The notes below the pieces were generated by a model. The model ran no database searches and was not told the DNA's origin. It saw only the letters and a program-made list of their open reading frames with translations. Below are positions 10,548-19,083 of a stretch of DNA of 64,000 nt, in pieces (positions within the stretch are counted from its first letter, which is position 1; each line of letters starts with the position of its first letter). A program made the translations under genes and the position numbers. The stretch comes from Anthoceros angustus (Eukaryota; Streptophyta; Anthocerotopsida; Anthocerotales; Anthocerotaceae). The stretch lies in the NCBI GenBank assembly GCA_010909165.1, contig VJWM01000186.1, positions 186,001-250,000 on the forward strand. The letters run 5' to 3'.

Positions 10548-11626
10548 ATGCAGGCCAATCAAGGCCAAGTGGTGGTGTATGAGAGGGAATCTACCGTGGT
10601 AGGAGTGCGGCCTACCACAGTAGGAGGGACATCCCCAAGGGTGGGTGGAGTCTCCACCATTTCTTGGGTGCCTGAGGGAGAGGCACCCCGTCACCCTACC
10701 ACGGTAGGAAGGCGGTCTACGACCGTAGGCAATCAGCCTACGACCATAGGCAGTCATGACGCCTACGACCGTAGGCAGAAGCCTACCACGGTAGGCCAGC
10801 AGCCTACGGCCATAGGGAAGCAACCTACCGCGGTAGGCAAGCTACCTATGCCGGTAGGCAGGCAGGCAGGCAACGGCGGTAGGAAGGGAGAAGGAAGCAC
10901 AGCGCGAGGCACTAAGAGGCGCGCCAAGGTAGCAACCACCCGCGTCTGGAAGACGGGGAGATGGAGCGTCGGTGCGGGGACCTACCCCATTGTGCGGCAG
11001 CCAGGAGGTCAGCCAACACAACGCTAAGGCTGTGGAAGCCCCCAACCAAGGCAAGAAGGCGGAGGGGTCTGGATTGGGGCCCTTAGGAGAATTGCTTGGC
11101 GTCTGTGAGGCGTTGAGCAGGGTGGATTTGAAGGAGGCCAAGGAAAATGGCAGCCTCCTTGGTGGCCTACCGAGAAGAGGCAAGGGCGAATTGCGCCCGA
11201 GAAGCAGAGGATCGACGAGCCGGGACACGATGGCAAGTGGAGGCCATGTAGGCGGAAGAGAAGGCCACCCAACTTGAGAAGGCCATCGCAACTTACCAGC
11301 AGGAGGTCTTAGACCAGAAATGAGCTGGTAAGGTCTTGGAGGGGAAGATGTCCCTCCTTGAGGAGAGAGCTGCCCGGGCTACCACTCAAAGGGATACATG
11401 GCGGCAGAAGGCGGAGGACCATTATACCCACCTAGAGCAAGAAAGGCGAGTGAAATCAGAGGCTCTGGGAAGGGAAAGGCAAGTGGCTCAACGAGTAGAG
11501 GCACAAGAGCGGATTCTGGCCACACAAGCCCTCAGAATCCGTGAATTGGAAGAGGAATTGCAGAAGACCCAGCTGAGCCTGGAGGTGAGGGGCACCGAGC
11601 TGGTCAAACAAGATCTCCGAGTGTAG
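10548..11626 (+). pseudogene. Element A spacer with TTVG repeats and first coiled coil
   Basis: 10548-11027 encodes repeats of PTTVG/QPTTVG produced by CCTACC..GGTAGG palindromes, followed by a Lys/Arg/Gly-rich stretch. A frame change gives LGELLGVCEALSRVDLKEAK near 11080, which matches the copy B segment ALKDLLTICQLIDTP, so this is protein sequence despite the shifts. 11336-11626 is a Glu/Gln/Arg-rich heptad-like segment (LEERAARATTQRDTWRQK, LRIRELEEELQKTQLSL) predicted to be coiled coil. The three frames do not connect without frameshifts. Confidence 0.5.
10575..10870. repeat. Array of CCTACC..GGTAGG palindromes inside coding sequence
   Basis: About ten imperfect copies of a 14-bp palindrome (examples CCTACCACGGTAGG and CCTACGACCGTAGG) separated by about 8-12 variable bases. 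The array stays in frame and encodes the TTVG repeats. The same palindrome occurs in the LTR (8679-8715) and at 12195-12300. It is not a CRISPR array: the units are palindromes, spacers are near-copies and the context is a plant retroelement. Confidence 0.8.
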
Positions 11627-11733
11627 AGATGGAACGCGAGAAGAATGCCTAGCAGGAGGAACGAGAAGAACTCGCGAGAAGATTCAAGGAAGGAGAGCAA
11701 GAGAAGGCTCAACAAGAGAAGCACCACCAAGCA

Positions 11734-12543
11734 GTGGTGCATAGGATGTTGGTGGTCAGGAAGAGAAGATTTCGGGCAGATTATGCCATTCAAGCAAAAC
11801 TGACCAACCAATTGAAGGAGGCCAGGGAAGAAAATATCGCCCTCCATGTAAGAGTGGGGGAATTGACTCTGGCAAAGGATGCCTACAATAGTAGCTGTGA
11901 AGAAGGGGCGTGGCCTCAAGACCTCGACGACCTTGAGATGAAGTACCAGAGCTTGGGAGTTTATCTCCACAATCGAATTCTCAAGGCCAACAACGAGATG
12001 CTATGCCTCACAAAAAGAAGGGCACTAGGGCCTCATGTTGATGATAGGGAGGCTCTCATGAGAGTAAGGCCGGAGGCTTCAGATTTTGATGAGGCTAGGA
12101 GTGACTTGGACTCCGAAGAGTCAGAGGAAGGAATGGAGGGGGAGGATTCCACAGCGTCACGAGAAGGTGAGGGCGCAGGAGTCAAGTTAGGGAGTCAACC
12201 TACGCTTGCAGGGGATCAGCCTACCATGGTAGGTAATCACCCTACCGCAGTAGGTAGGCAGCCTACCATGGTAGAACAAGGACCTACGGGTGTAGGTCTA
12301 AGGGAAGGGACAGGCCATAGAGGACCTGACAAGAGCAACAAAGGGGCGGGGGAACTCAACAACGTACCCCCTGTAGTGGATGGAAAACCGGCGGAAGCAG
12401 TGACAACACCGGAGGAGATGAAGGACAGGATGCAACCCGTCATGGAAAGTAAAGGGGCGGAGATTTTATCCGTCCTACGAGCAAGAGAGGGACTAGAAGC
12501 TGGGGATGAACCCGACGTCAAAAGGTTGAGGAGGGATCAATAG
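11734..12543 (+). pseudogene. Element A coiled coil and acidic tail (269 codons open)
   Basis: The frame reads MVHRMLVVRKRRFRADYA, then a heptad-rich region (LTNQLKEAREENIALHVRV), WPQDLDDLEMKYQSL, LGPHVDDREALMRVRPEAS and an acidic run SDLDSEESEEGMEGEDS, followed by a second set of PTMVG/PTAVG repeats and a charged tail to the stop at 12543. Copy B repeats the same blocks at 33079-32774 (MMHRMLVVRKQRFQADYA) and 31529-31146. It is the C-terminal part of the gag-like protein. The ATG at 11734 is internal to the family protein, so this is a fragment, not a separate gene. A long coiled coil suggests self-assembly. Confidence 0.55.
12190..12300. repeat. Second in-frame set of CCTACC..GGTAGG palindromes
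   Basis: Five imperfect copies, among them CCTACCATGGTAGG and CCTACCGCAGTAGG, encoding further P(T)xVG repeats in the C-terminal tail of the gag-like protein. Confidence 0.75.
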
Positions 12544-12814
12544 GTACAGAAGACGCGCCCGGTCAGTTGATGGGGAGGAAGGACCACTAAGGGTGCTCTA
12601 TGGTATGTATGGACAAATCCAACAACCGGCAGGAGAGCAAAGGGGATCTTGACCCAAAAGCCCTCCCCAAAAATGGGGGAGAGAAGAGAGCAGCACTGGA
12701 GGAAAGAGACCCGTGATGAAGGCGGGGCGCGACTGGTGGAGGAAAGAGGGAACAAACCCTAAAGCCTAAGAGGGAGGTCGCATGTGAGGATCCCCCTATA
12801 AGAGGGGGAGGATT
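12544..12814 (+). other. 3' non-coding end of element A
   Basis: Purine-rich sequence with AAACCCTAAAGCC and CCCCTATAAGAGGGGGAGGA near 12790-12812. Copy B has the homologous CCTATAAGAGGGGAGGAGC on its 3' side, so both belong to the element. A TATA-like box at this end could be an antisense or 3' promoter. Copy C ends immediately to the right, tail to tail. Confidence 0.45.
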
Positions 12815-13755
12815 TCACGGAGTTTTGGTTCCTGAGCCTAATGCTTCATGCTGATGGGCTGGGGGTGGAGATCTCTTCCCGGGTGGCCAACTGTCTACCT
12901 CCTCCTGGTCCTTTGCTGCCATGGACGGCTCTCCTTCCACTACTCGGACCAAAGAAGCTTCTATCTTAGCTTCTTCTAGTTCCTCTTCCTTCAGATTTTC
13001 CTCCCTATGGTACAGGTGCACTAGGAAGGTGGAGACAAAGCTGATTTTGGCCTCCTCACTGATCAAATGATTCCTATGAGCCACCGCCTGCTCATAAAGA
13101 ATGCTCGCCCAATCTACCAACTTTCCCTTAGATATCTCATAGATCGTCATAAGGTGGGAATTGCCTATGTAGGTCTTCCTGGCTGCACAGATCAATCCCA
13201 GCCAAATCTTCGTGAAGAGATTGCACTTTCTCTCCTTGAACATAGATACTCGCCAGTCATTGCCAGGGGACCAAACTTCCTCCTTGGGTCGTACGAACAT
13301 TTCCATGGCCGCTTCTGGAATTAGATTCTTGGAAAACTGGGCGATGGGATGATTCCTCCTTTGTGCACCTCGGGTATCAAGTACGTTTGCTGGAAATGGC
13401 GCACCTTCCACATTGCGGGGTGACTTCGGACTGTTACATCCTCGGGCACCCTGGCTTCCCCTCTTGTGGCTCGCAACCGCCGCGCGCACTCTTGAACCAA
13501 TGCTGGGCTTGAAAAGTGCTATCCAGGCACCAAATATAACCACTCCATCTTCAATTCCTCAGCATATCGCTTGAAAGCATCCAGGTCTTGTGGTGAGATT
13601 TGAATGGGGCAGCAGTCGAACTCAAGAATGGGATGCTTTTTGCCTTTGCCTTGACTTGGGGGTGTGGGTGGCACAGTCCTGCTCCCATCCCCTTGAATTG
13701 GGGTGCCACCACCCGTCCTCACAATTCTCACCATCTGCACAAAAGGAGCACACAC
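12815..13755 (-). pseudogene. Gag-like protein of element C (divergent family member, frameshifted)
   Basis: On the minus strand the protein starts near 13755-13730 and reads IQISPQDLDAFKRYAEELKM and MEWLYLVPG, then changes frame and continues to 12815 with IAQFSKNLIPEAAMEMFVRP, KCNLFTKIWLGLICAARKTY, GKLVDWASILYEQAVAHRNH and SFVSTFLVHLYHREENLKEE. These align in order with element A (LNPRDLVDF, RLFSKIVLGLV, YEAYIHHREKLL, LSTYLVHLW). The WAY and ERN blocks are replaced or lost. The coiled-coil C-terminus is absent; the sequence runs into the tail of element A. Confidence 0.5.
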
Positions 13756-14798
13756 AAGGATAGAATTTGGAGGGTAAGGGAGAGCAACTTATCAGGCTAG
13801 GAAGGAGAGTAAGTAAGGAAGAAAAAGCACCAAGGCCGCCAATCAATAAGTCTCCCCTCCTTCAGATTGGGACTAAACCCCACGAACTCCTCTCCAACAC
13901 ACGCCAAAAGGCAGTTCCTTCAACACAGATGCATTCAAACGCCGCCTAGCGCCCACTTGCCTCTTCTCCAACAAGTCCTCTTGCCCTCGCTCGCTCAAGT
14001 TCGCGCCTCCTTGCCCCGTGCAAAGCCTCCGCTTCCAGCTCACCTCGCGCCCCTTCTCAATCGCCTCCTTTAGAGAGGTCGCAGCACCGCCTCGCACCCC
14101 CTCTTCTGCGCTTCAGAAGGCACGAGCGGTCTCCCTTCTCGCGAAATCACAGGTCGTCCTTCCTCCTTTGCACGCAAGAATCCCAGCTTGTAGGCGGCAA
14201 TCGATTGTCTTCCTCTTCTTCTCGCAGCCGCCAGCTTCTCCAGTTTACTCCCCAAAGTGTCCAGACCCTGGATTACTGAGGTTATGCTGGTACATGCAAT
14301 CTTAATGGCGATTTTCCAGTAGCACCCTACCGCAATGCCCGCCACGTGGCTCCATCGATGGCGCCACTATTCAAAACTTGATTTGCTATATCCAACCCTC
14401 TTTAGATGCATATATGGTCTTCCTGCATGCACGGGAATTTCGAGGACAAAGGAAGTTACCTTCCTTGCTCTTGGAGATAATTTCTCTACCATTTCACCTG
14501 CCCGAAGTCCAAGGGTCATCTACTCCAACCTCTGAAGATCAAGGTATTTTCTCTCTATGACATCCTACCAAAGCCCAAGGACTTCTTGCCTATAAAACTA
14601 AGTCCTGTTGTCAGTCTACCGTTTCAGTACCCCTGTTGAAAAGTTCTAAGTCCCATCCCCCTACAACCGACCTACCGACGTCCTACCAACTGACTACGAT
14701 GACTCGAGTCGCAACCCTGCCATGTTCCGCAACTATGACTTCCTACCTACGCGACTTTCCTACGACCTACCTAAATGACCAAAATTTTTCACTCCACA
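13756..14798 (-). mobile_element. LTR-like leader of element C
   Basis: On the minus strand it begins TGTGGAGTGAAAAATTTTGG at 14798, matching TGTGGAATGAAAAAGTTTGG of copy B. A GTAGG-rich stretch follows (14640-14780), then TATA-like sequence near 14390-14410 and GCCACGTGGCG at about 14345, in the order seen in A and B. The gag-like reading frame follows at 13755. The LTR 3' border is not resolved. Confidence 0.5.
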
Positions 14799-14799
14799 T

Positions 14800-15019
14800 G
14801 CTCCTCTCCCCATCTCTTTGCGTTCCCGTAAACATCCTGCGGTGTAAGATACTTCTTTACCTTCCATCCATTCACCCTCGTAGGGTGGAGTTCCCCTGTC
14901 AAATCTGCTAGTTGTACAGATCCGTTCTCATAGACCGCTACAACTCGCATTGGCCCTAGCCACCTTAAATGCAACTTCCCCGGAAAATCTAAATACCGAC
15001 TATTATAGAGAAGGACCAA
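14800..15019 (-). pseudogene. Ty3/gypsy integrase C-terminal fragment
   Basis: The minus-strand frame reads VLLYNSRYLDFPGKLHLRWL, GPMRVVAVYENGSVQLADL and RVNGWKVKKY, the usual C-terminal end of gypsy Pol (small barrel after the integrase core, with the G(P/R)..V..V..NG..L pattern). The rest of Pol is missing; the sequence to the right turns into a copia fragment at about 15165. It ends at a polypurine tract and the LTR of element C, which ties the gag-like LTR family to Ty3/gypsy. Confidence 0.65.
14801..14819 (-). promoter_or_regulatory. Polypurine tract before the element C LTR
   Basis: The minus strand reads AAAGAGATGGGGAGAGGAG, then CA and the TGTG start of the LTR. A purine run immediately upstream of an LTR is the plus-strand primer site of reverse transcription, so the TGTG sequence at 14798 behaves as a 3' LTR of the gypsy pol fragment on its right. 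Confidence 0.6.
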
Positions 15020-15164
15020 ATCACCCGTTTTGACGGGTTCTTGTTTTTAGCTTCTGATCATGCCTCTCTTTTCTAATATGTTGCACCCTCTGAGTTTCTT
15101 CCGGGGCATCCTCTCAATCTAATTCATGTCTGAATGTTGCAGTCTTGCTTCCTGGCTATTTGTT

Positions 15165-15415
15165 TGTCTTCTACAGAGGCTGAATATGGACCCCTTTCAC
15201 AAGCAGCTAGGGAGATTATCTCGATTCGTTCATCTCTGCGAGGTTTGCAACCACTTTCATAGGGACCCACAAGACTATGGTACGACAACCAATTGGCCAT
15301 CGCGCCCTCAAAAGACCTGGTTTTTCATGCGGGTCTAAACATATTGAGATCACTCATCACTTCATCAGATAGTTAGCAGACACAGGTGAAGTCATGGTCG
15401 AATATGTCCCCAGCT
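15165..15415 (+). pseudogene. Copia RNase H fragment, plus orientation
   Basis: The + frame reads TEAEYGPLSQAAREIISIRS, then after one TAG continues LWYDNQLAI and SKHIEITHHFIR, ending in EVMVEYVPS. This is the end of the copia RNase H domain (TEAEY, DNQ.A, KHIE..HHFIR). It is a different copia subfamily from the element on its right (compare 18564-18750), inserted between the gypsy tail and the minus-strand copia element. Confidence 0.65.
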
Positions 15416-16205
15416 ATGTAGATGCTCTCATCAGATGTGCATTGTTGAAATCCTTGCTCCTTTAAGAAGGCATTGATCTTCTCATACCAAGCTCTAGACC
15501 CTTGCTTCAATCCATAGAGAGATTTCTTAAATTTGCATACCAAACTCTCATGGCCTTTTTCGATATACCCTTCAAGTTGCTCCATATAAATGTCCTCCTC
15601 CAAATTTCCATTGAGAAATGCAGTTTTTACATCCATATGATGAATCTCCAAATCATCAATTGCTCCCACTGCTAGTAAAGTCCTTATTGACACAAATTTG
15701 GCCACTGGAGTAAAGGTCTCATTGTAATCGATGCCTTGTTCTTGGCTATATCCATTCACCACCAATCTTGCCTTATATCTCTCCATTGCCTTATAGCTTC
15801 TTTCCATTGCTTTGCATCCTTCCCTTGTAGTGCTTCAGCTGTCGTTCTTAGTTCCCTCCCATATTCCATAGCAATGGATGCAAACTCTGGTCCTTCTCTC
15901 CAATCTCTTAGTGGACGATGCTCCCTTGTTGGATATCTCCTCGGAGGAAGAATTTCTACTCTCAAGGGTTCTTCCTCATTGTTTCTCTCGCTAGGGATCA
16001 TTTCATTCCCATCAATTGGAATGACGTCTTTTCCAATTGGTTCTTGAGGTATCACAACCTCACGAGCATCAACAATAAGAAATTTCTCGCTATCTATAGT
16101 CTCCGCCTCATGAAAAACCACATATCTACTTATGATGATGCGCCTAAATGCCTTATCATACAATCTATAGGCCTTTCTATCAATATCATAGCCCACAAAA
16201 TGCAC
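15405..16205 (-). pseudogene. Copia post-integrase region and truncated reverse transcriptase
   Basis: 16205-15756 covers the spacer after integrase (GYDIDRKAYRLYDKAFRRII, and RYPTREHRPLRDW before the RT). The RT follows at 15807 in another frame: ARLVVNGYSQEQGIDYNETF, VDVKTAFLNGNLEEDIYM-like MDVKTAFLNGNLEEDIYMEQ, and FKKSLYGLKQGSRAWYEKIN. The first catalytic Asp (MDVKTAF) is present. The frame ends before the YVDD motif, where + strand copia sequence begins. Non-functional. Confidence 0.75.
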
Positions 16206-17097
16206 TCCAATGCCTTCCCTTGAGCTTGCTCGACTTCTTTGGGTTTATGTGCAAAGGCTCTACACCCAAACACATGCGAGTGAGCAATAGAAGGCTTCCT
16301 CCCTAACCAGCATTCCTCCGGTGTCATATCCTCTAGTGATGCACTTGCACTTCTATTAGTTAGGTAGACAGCAATTGCAATGGCTTCCCCCCAAAACTCA
16401 TAGCCCAATTGTTGATGATGAAGCATGCTCCTAGCACATTCTACCAAAGTTCTATTTTTCCTTTCTGCAACTCCATTTTGCTGAGGAGTGTAAGGGCGAA
16501 AATTGTTGCATGATTCCGTGCTCCTTGCAAAAGTTTCAAATCCTTGGACATATACTCACCTCCATTGTCACTCCTTAAAACTTTTATCTTTCTACCAATT
16601 TGATTCTCCACAAGTGCTTTATACTCCTTGAACTTCGATAAACAGGCATCCTTGGATTTGAGGAAGTAAACCTTGGTATACCTTGACTTGTCATCTGTGA
16701 AAGTGAGGAAATACTTGGCCCCTCCTAGAGATGTGGTCTTCATGGGGCCACAGATGTCTGAGTGAATCAAATCTAGCACATGGTTAGCTCTACTTCCTCC
16801 CTTTGGAAATGGAAATCGATGTTGCTTTCCCATCATGCAACCTCTACAAATACCTATATCTTCCTCCTCTCCAAGCTCAAGTCCTCTTACCATCTTTTTC
16901 TTTTCCATGAGCTTGATGTTTTGAACTCCAAGATGTCCCAATCTTTGGTGCCACAATAGTAGCTTGTTGTTGTGCTCTTGTACCACATTTGCCTCCATTC
17001 TTGAGCTTGGCACCACAGTACTCCCACTTAAACAATACATCTTTCCAACCTTCACTCCTTGTGCTCTCACTTCTTCTTTTGCATTCGTGAAGGTCAC
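16130..17097 (-). pseudogene. Copia GAG-pre-integrase and integrase core
   Basis: 17097-16441 holds LLLWHQRLGHLGVQNIKLM with the following C..C (CRGCMMGKQHRFPFPKG) that forms the HHCC zinc site, then LDLIHSDICGPMKTTSLGG (first catalytic Asp) and VLRSDNGGEYMSKDL (second Asp). A frameshift near 16490 precedes 16447-16130, which carries MVECARSMLHHQQLGYEFWG, AVYLTNRSAS and TPEECWLGRKPS. The catalytic Glu region falls at the frameshift. Integrase would insert the cDNA; this copy is broken. Confidence 0.75.
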
Positions 17098-17107
17098 TCC
17101 AGCTTCC

Positions 17108-17545
17108 TCAAACTCTCAACCCTTGAGAGGTAGCCACGCTAACGGAGAAGAGGTTTTTGCTCAGGCCTGGCACATAGAGGACCTTCTTTAACATCCCACG
17201 AATAGGCCCTTTAGGAGTGGTCATGGTTAGAAATACAACTCCTTCTCCCTCACATTTTTGAGCCGAATTATCACCCAAGTAAATGTTAGTTGCAGGAGTG
17301 GGTTTGAAAGAGTGAAACCATTCACGCCTATTGGTCATATGCTCCGAAGCTCCTGAATCGATATACCACCTGTCAGCTTCATTTGAGTGGTGATGTGTAC
17401 TCACAAAGGCCTCATCAAAGTCTTCAGCACAGTTGCTTTGAGGTCTTGCTTTCTCGTCCCTTTGCTTCTTGAAACAGTTCCTCGCAATGTGTCCAACCTT
17501 GCCACAGTAGTTGCAAGTTATGTTGGACCTTCTATATCCTCTGAT
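17108..17545 (-). pseudogene. Copia zinc knuckle and aspartic protease
   Basis: At about 17525-17465 the minus strand encodes CNYCGKVGHIARNC, a CCHC nucleocapsid knuckle. The protease starts with WYIDSGASEHMT (17370), the retroviral-type Asp active site (DSGA), followed by IYLGDNSAQKCEGEG and VLYVPGLSKNLFS. A frameshift separates this from gag and another from integrase. Cleavage of the Gag-Pol polyprotein is the family role. Confidence 0.75.
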
Positions 17546-17560
17546 TGAGAAGGACCTTCC

Positions 17561-18241
17561 CTAGCTTGATGGAACTTGAGTGTTCTTCCGAGGCTTTTGG
17601 CCACAAAAGCTGATTCCTCGATATCTTCCCTTTTCTCTTCTTTTTGTCTCTTCATGTAAGAGTCTGCTCACAAGAATCTCAAAAGTCAAAGTCTCTATTC
17701 TTGACTCCAAAGCCACGATCAAGTTGTTGTATGACTCTGGAAGACTTGCAAGAAGAGTCATCACCAAGTCATCATCTGACACAGGGGCTCCAACAGCTGC
17801 TAATTGTTGTGACAAACTCCTCACTTTGTCTACATGCTCAATGACACTATCATTCTCACCCATTTGAAGAGTGAAGAACCTTCTCCTCAAAAACAAGCGG
17901 TTCACAAGGCTCTTGTTCTCATACAGCGCCTCCAGCTTTTGCCAAGCTTCCCTTGCAGTCTTACAAGAAGTCACATGCATTAGTTGTGCATCTTCCAAAT
18001 TGAAGCAAATGGTTGCAAAAGCTTTGCCTGCATTCTCGTCCCACTTGGATTGTCGCTCCACTTCTATAGGGCACTGCTCAATTCCTGACACTATCCCCCA
18101 CAAGCCTTTCTCGGCCAACAGCATCTGCATCTTGAACTTCCACAAGTTGAAGTTGTTACCACCAAATTTGGAAATGACTTGTAGTGTCACCATGCCTTGG
18201 GTGTGTGGGCCCATAACCTGTTGAGATTGGAAGCTAGCCAT
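17561..18241 (-). pseudogene. Copia Gag (UBN2 type), start codon inside the LTR
   Basis: 226 codons without a stop: MASFQSQQVMGPH, then FGGNNFNLWKFKMQMLLAEK, WDENAGKAFATICFNL, AREAWQKLEALYENKS and DDDLVMTLLASLPESYNNLI, the typical UBN2/gag-polypeptide pattern. The ATG lies 23 bases inside the LTR and codons 9-12 (VMGP) are read through the primer-binding site. Gag forms the virus-like particle. The reading frame looks intact up to the knuckle, so this is the best-preserved part of the element. Confidence 0.8.
18205..18218 (-). promoter_or_regulatory. Primer-binding site for a half initiator-Met tRNA
   Basis: Directly after the LTR end (CA) the minus strand reads GGTTATGGGCCCAC. It is complementary to the anticodon arm of plant initiator tRNA-Met (GTGGGCCCATAACC) and not to its 3' CCA end, as in Drosophila copia and yeast Ty5, which prime from an internal tRNA fragment. 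Confidence 0.75.
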
Positions 18242-18563
18242 GATTCAAGAGGGTCAAAAGTGTCAAGAAAGCAAGTGTTCAGAATTGCAAAACTAAGACC
18301 ACCTAAACAAGGCCTTAAAACACAAATGAAGAGCAACTTTGAGCAAACAACACAAAGATAATAGTCGAAGAGTTGAACCTACTATAGTTAGCTGGTCTCA
18401 CCCCTTTTTAAACTTTAAAAAGTGTCACTCACGTTTCCTACTCAATATGGGGTATATGTTTCCGATTTACCCACTTCTATACACTTATAGTATCTCAATC
18501 ACCTACATCTTTTACGCATAGTCATATCCATCTTAACAAACTCAGTAAGATGCATCCTCAACA
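18219..18563 (-). repeat. Copia 5' LTR (345 bp)
   Basis: Begins TGTTGAGGATGC and ends ATCTCAACA, so its termini are a perfect 7-bp inverted repeat (TGTTGAG/CTCAACA). Nearly the same sequence lies in the opposite orientation at 18754-19083. The left border abuts the primer-binding site. Confidence 0.85.
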
Positions 18564-18750
18564 AGGACAAAGCATATTGATATCCAACATCACTTTGTTC
18601 GTGAAAGGGTGAAATCTTTAAAGGTTGCATTTGAGTATTGCAAAACGGAGGATATGGCTGCAGATTTCTTGACCGAGGCTTTAAGCAAGTTCAAATTTGA
18701 GAATTGTAGAGCGGTAGTTGGATTAAGGCAAACTCAGGTGCGCTGAGTGG
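18564..18750 (+). pseudogene. Copia RNase H C-terminal fragment, plus orientation
   Basis: The + strand reads RTKHIDIQHHFVRERVKSL, FEYCKTEDMAADFLTEALSK and KFENCRAVVGLRQTQVR before a stop. This is the end of copia Pol (KHID..HHFVRE, MAADFLT). It starts at the very first base after the minus-strand LTR terminus and runs to a purine stretch (GAGTGGGAA) and a + strand LTR, so it is the 3' end of a second element of the same family. Confidence 0.75.
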
Positions 18751-18753
18751 GAA

Positions 18754-19083
18754 TGTTGAGGATGCAGCTTACTGAGTTTGTTAAGATGGATATGACTATG
18801 TGTAAAAGATGTAAGTGATTGAGCTTACTATCAGTGTATAGAAGTGGGTAAATGGGAAACATATACCCCATATTGAGTAGGAAACGTGAGTGACACTTTT
18901 TAGGGTTTAAAAAGGGGTGAGACCAGCTAGCCATAGCAGATTCAACTCTTTGACTATTGTCTTTGTGTTGTTTGCTCAAAGTTGCTCTTCATTTGTGTTT
19001 AAGGCCTCGTTTAGGTGGTCTTAGTTTTGCAATTCTGAACACTTCTGACCCTCTTGAAGCATGGCTAGCTTCTAATCTCAACA
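18754..19083 (+). repeat. Copia 3' LTR (330 bp), plus orientation
   Basis: TGTTGAGGATGCAGC to ATCTCAACA, about 90 percent similar to the LTR at 18219-18563 in reverse. It includes the ATG GCT AGC TTC start seen in gag, here followed by TAA. Confidence 0.85.

Larger units (their letters stand above)
15405..18563 (-). mobile_element. Copia element with 5' LTR, gag, protease, integrase and partial RT
   Basis: On the minus strand: LTR (18563-18219), primer site, gag, zinc knuckle and protease, integrase, and the first half of RT, cut off near 15405 before the YVDD box. Gag and integrase frames are long, but several frameshifts separate the domains. No 3' LTR follows in this orientation. Confidence 0.85.

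Noticed and set aside
10575-10870. CRISPR-like pattern of repeats and spacers
   Set aside because: Repeats are variable 14-bp palindromes, spacers about 10 bp and similar to each other, in a plant retroelement.
12237-12521. Minus ORF rich in VGCLPT
   Set aside because: Antisense of the palindromic repeat, which reads similarly on both strands.
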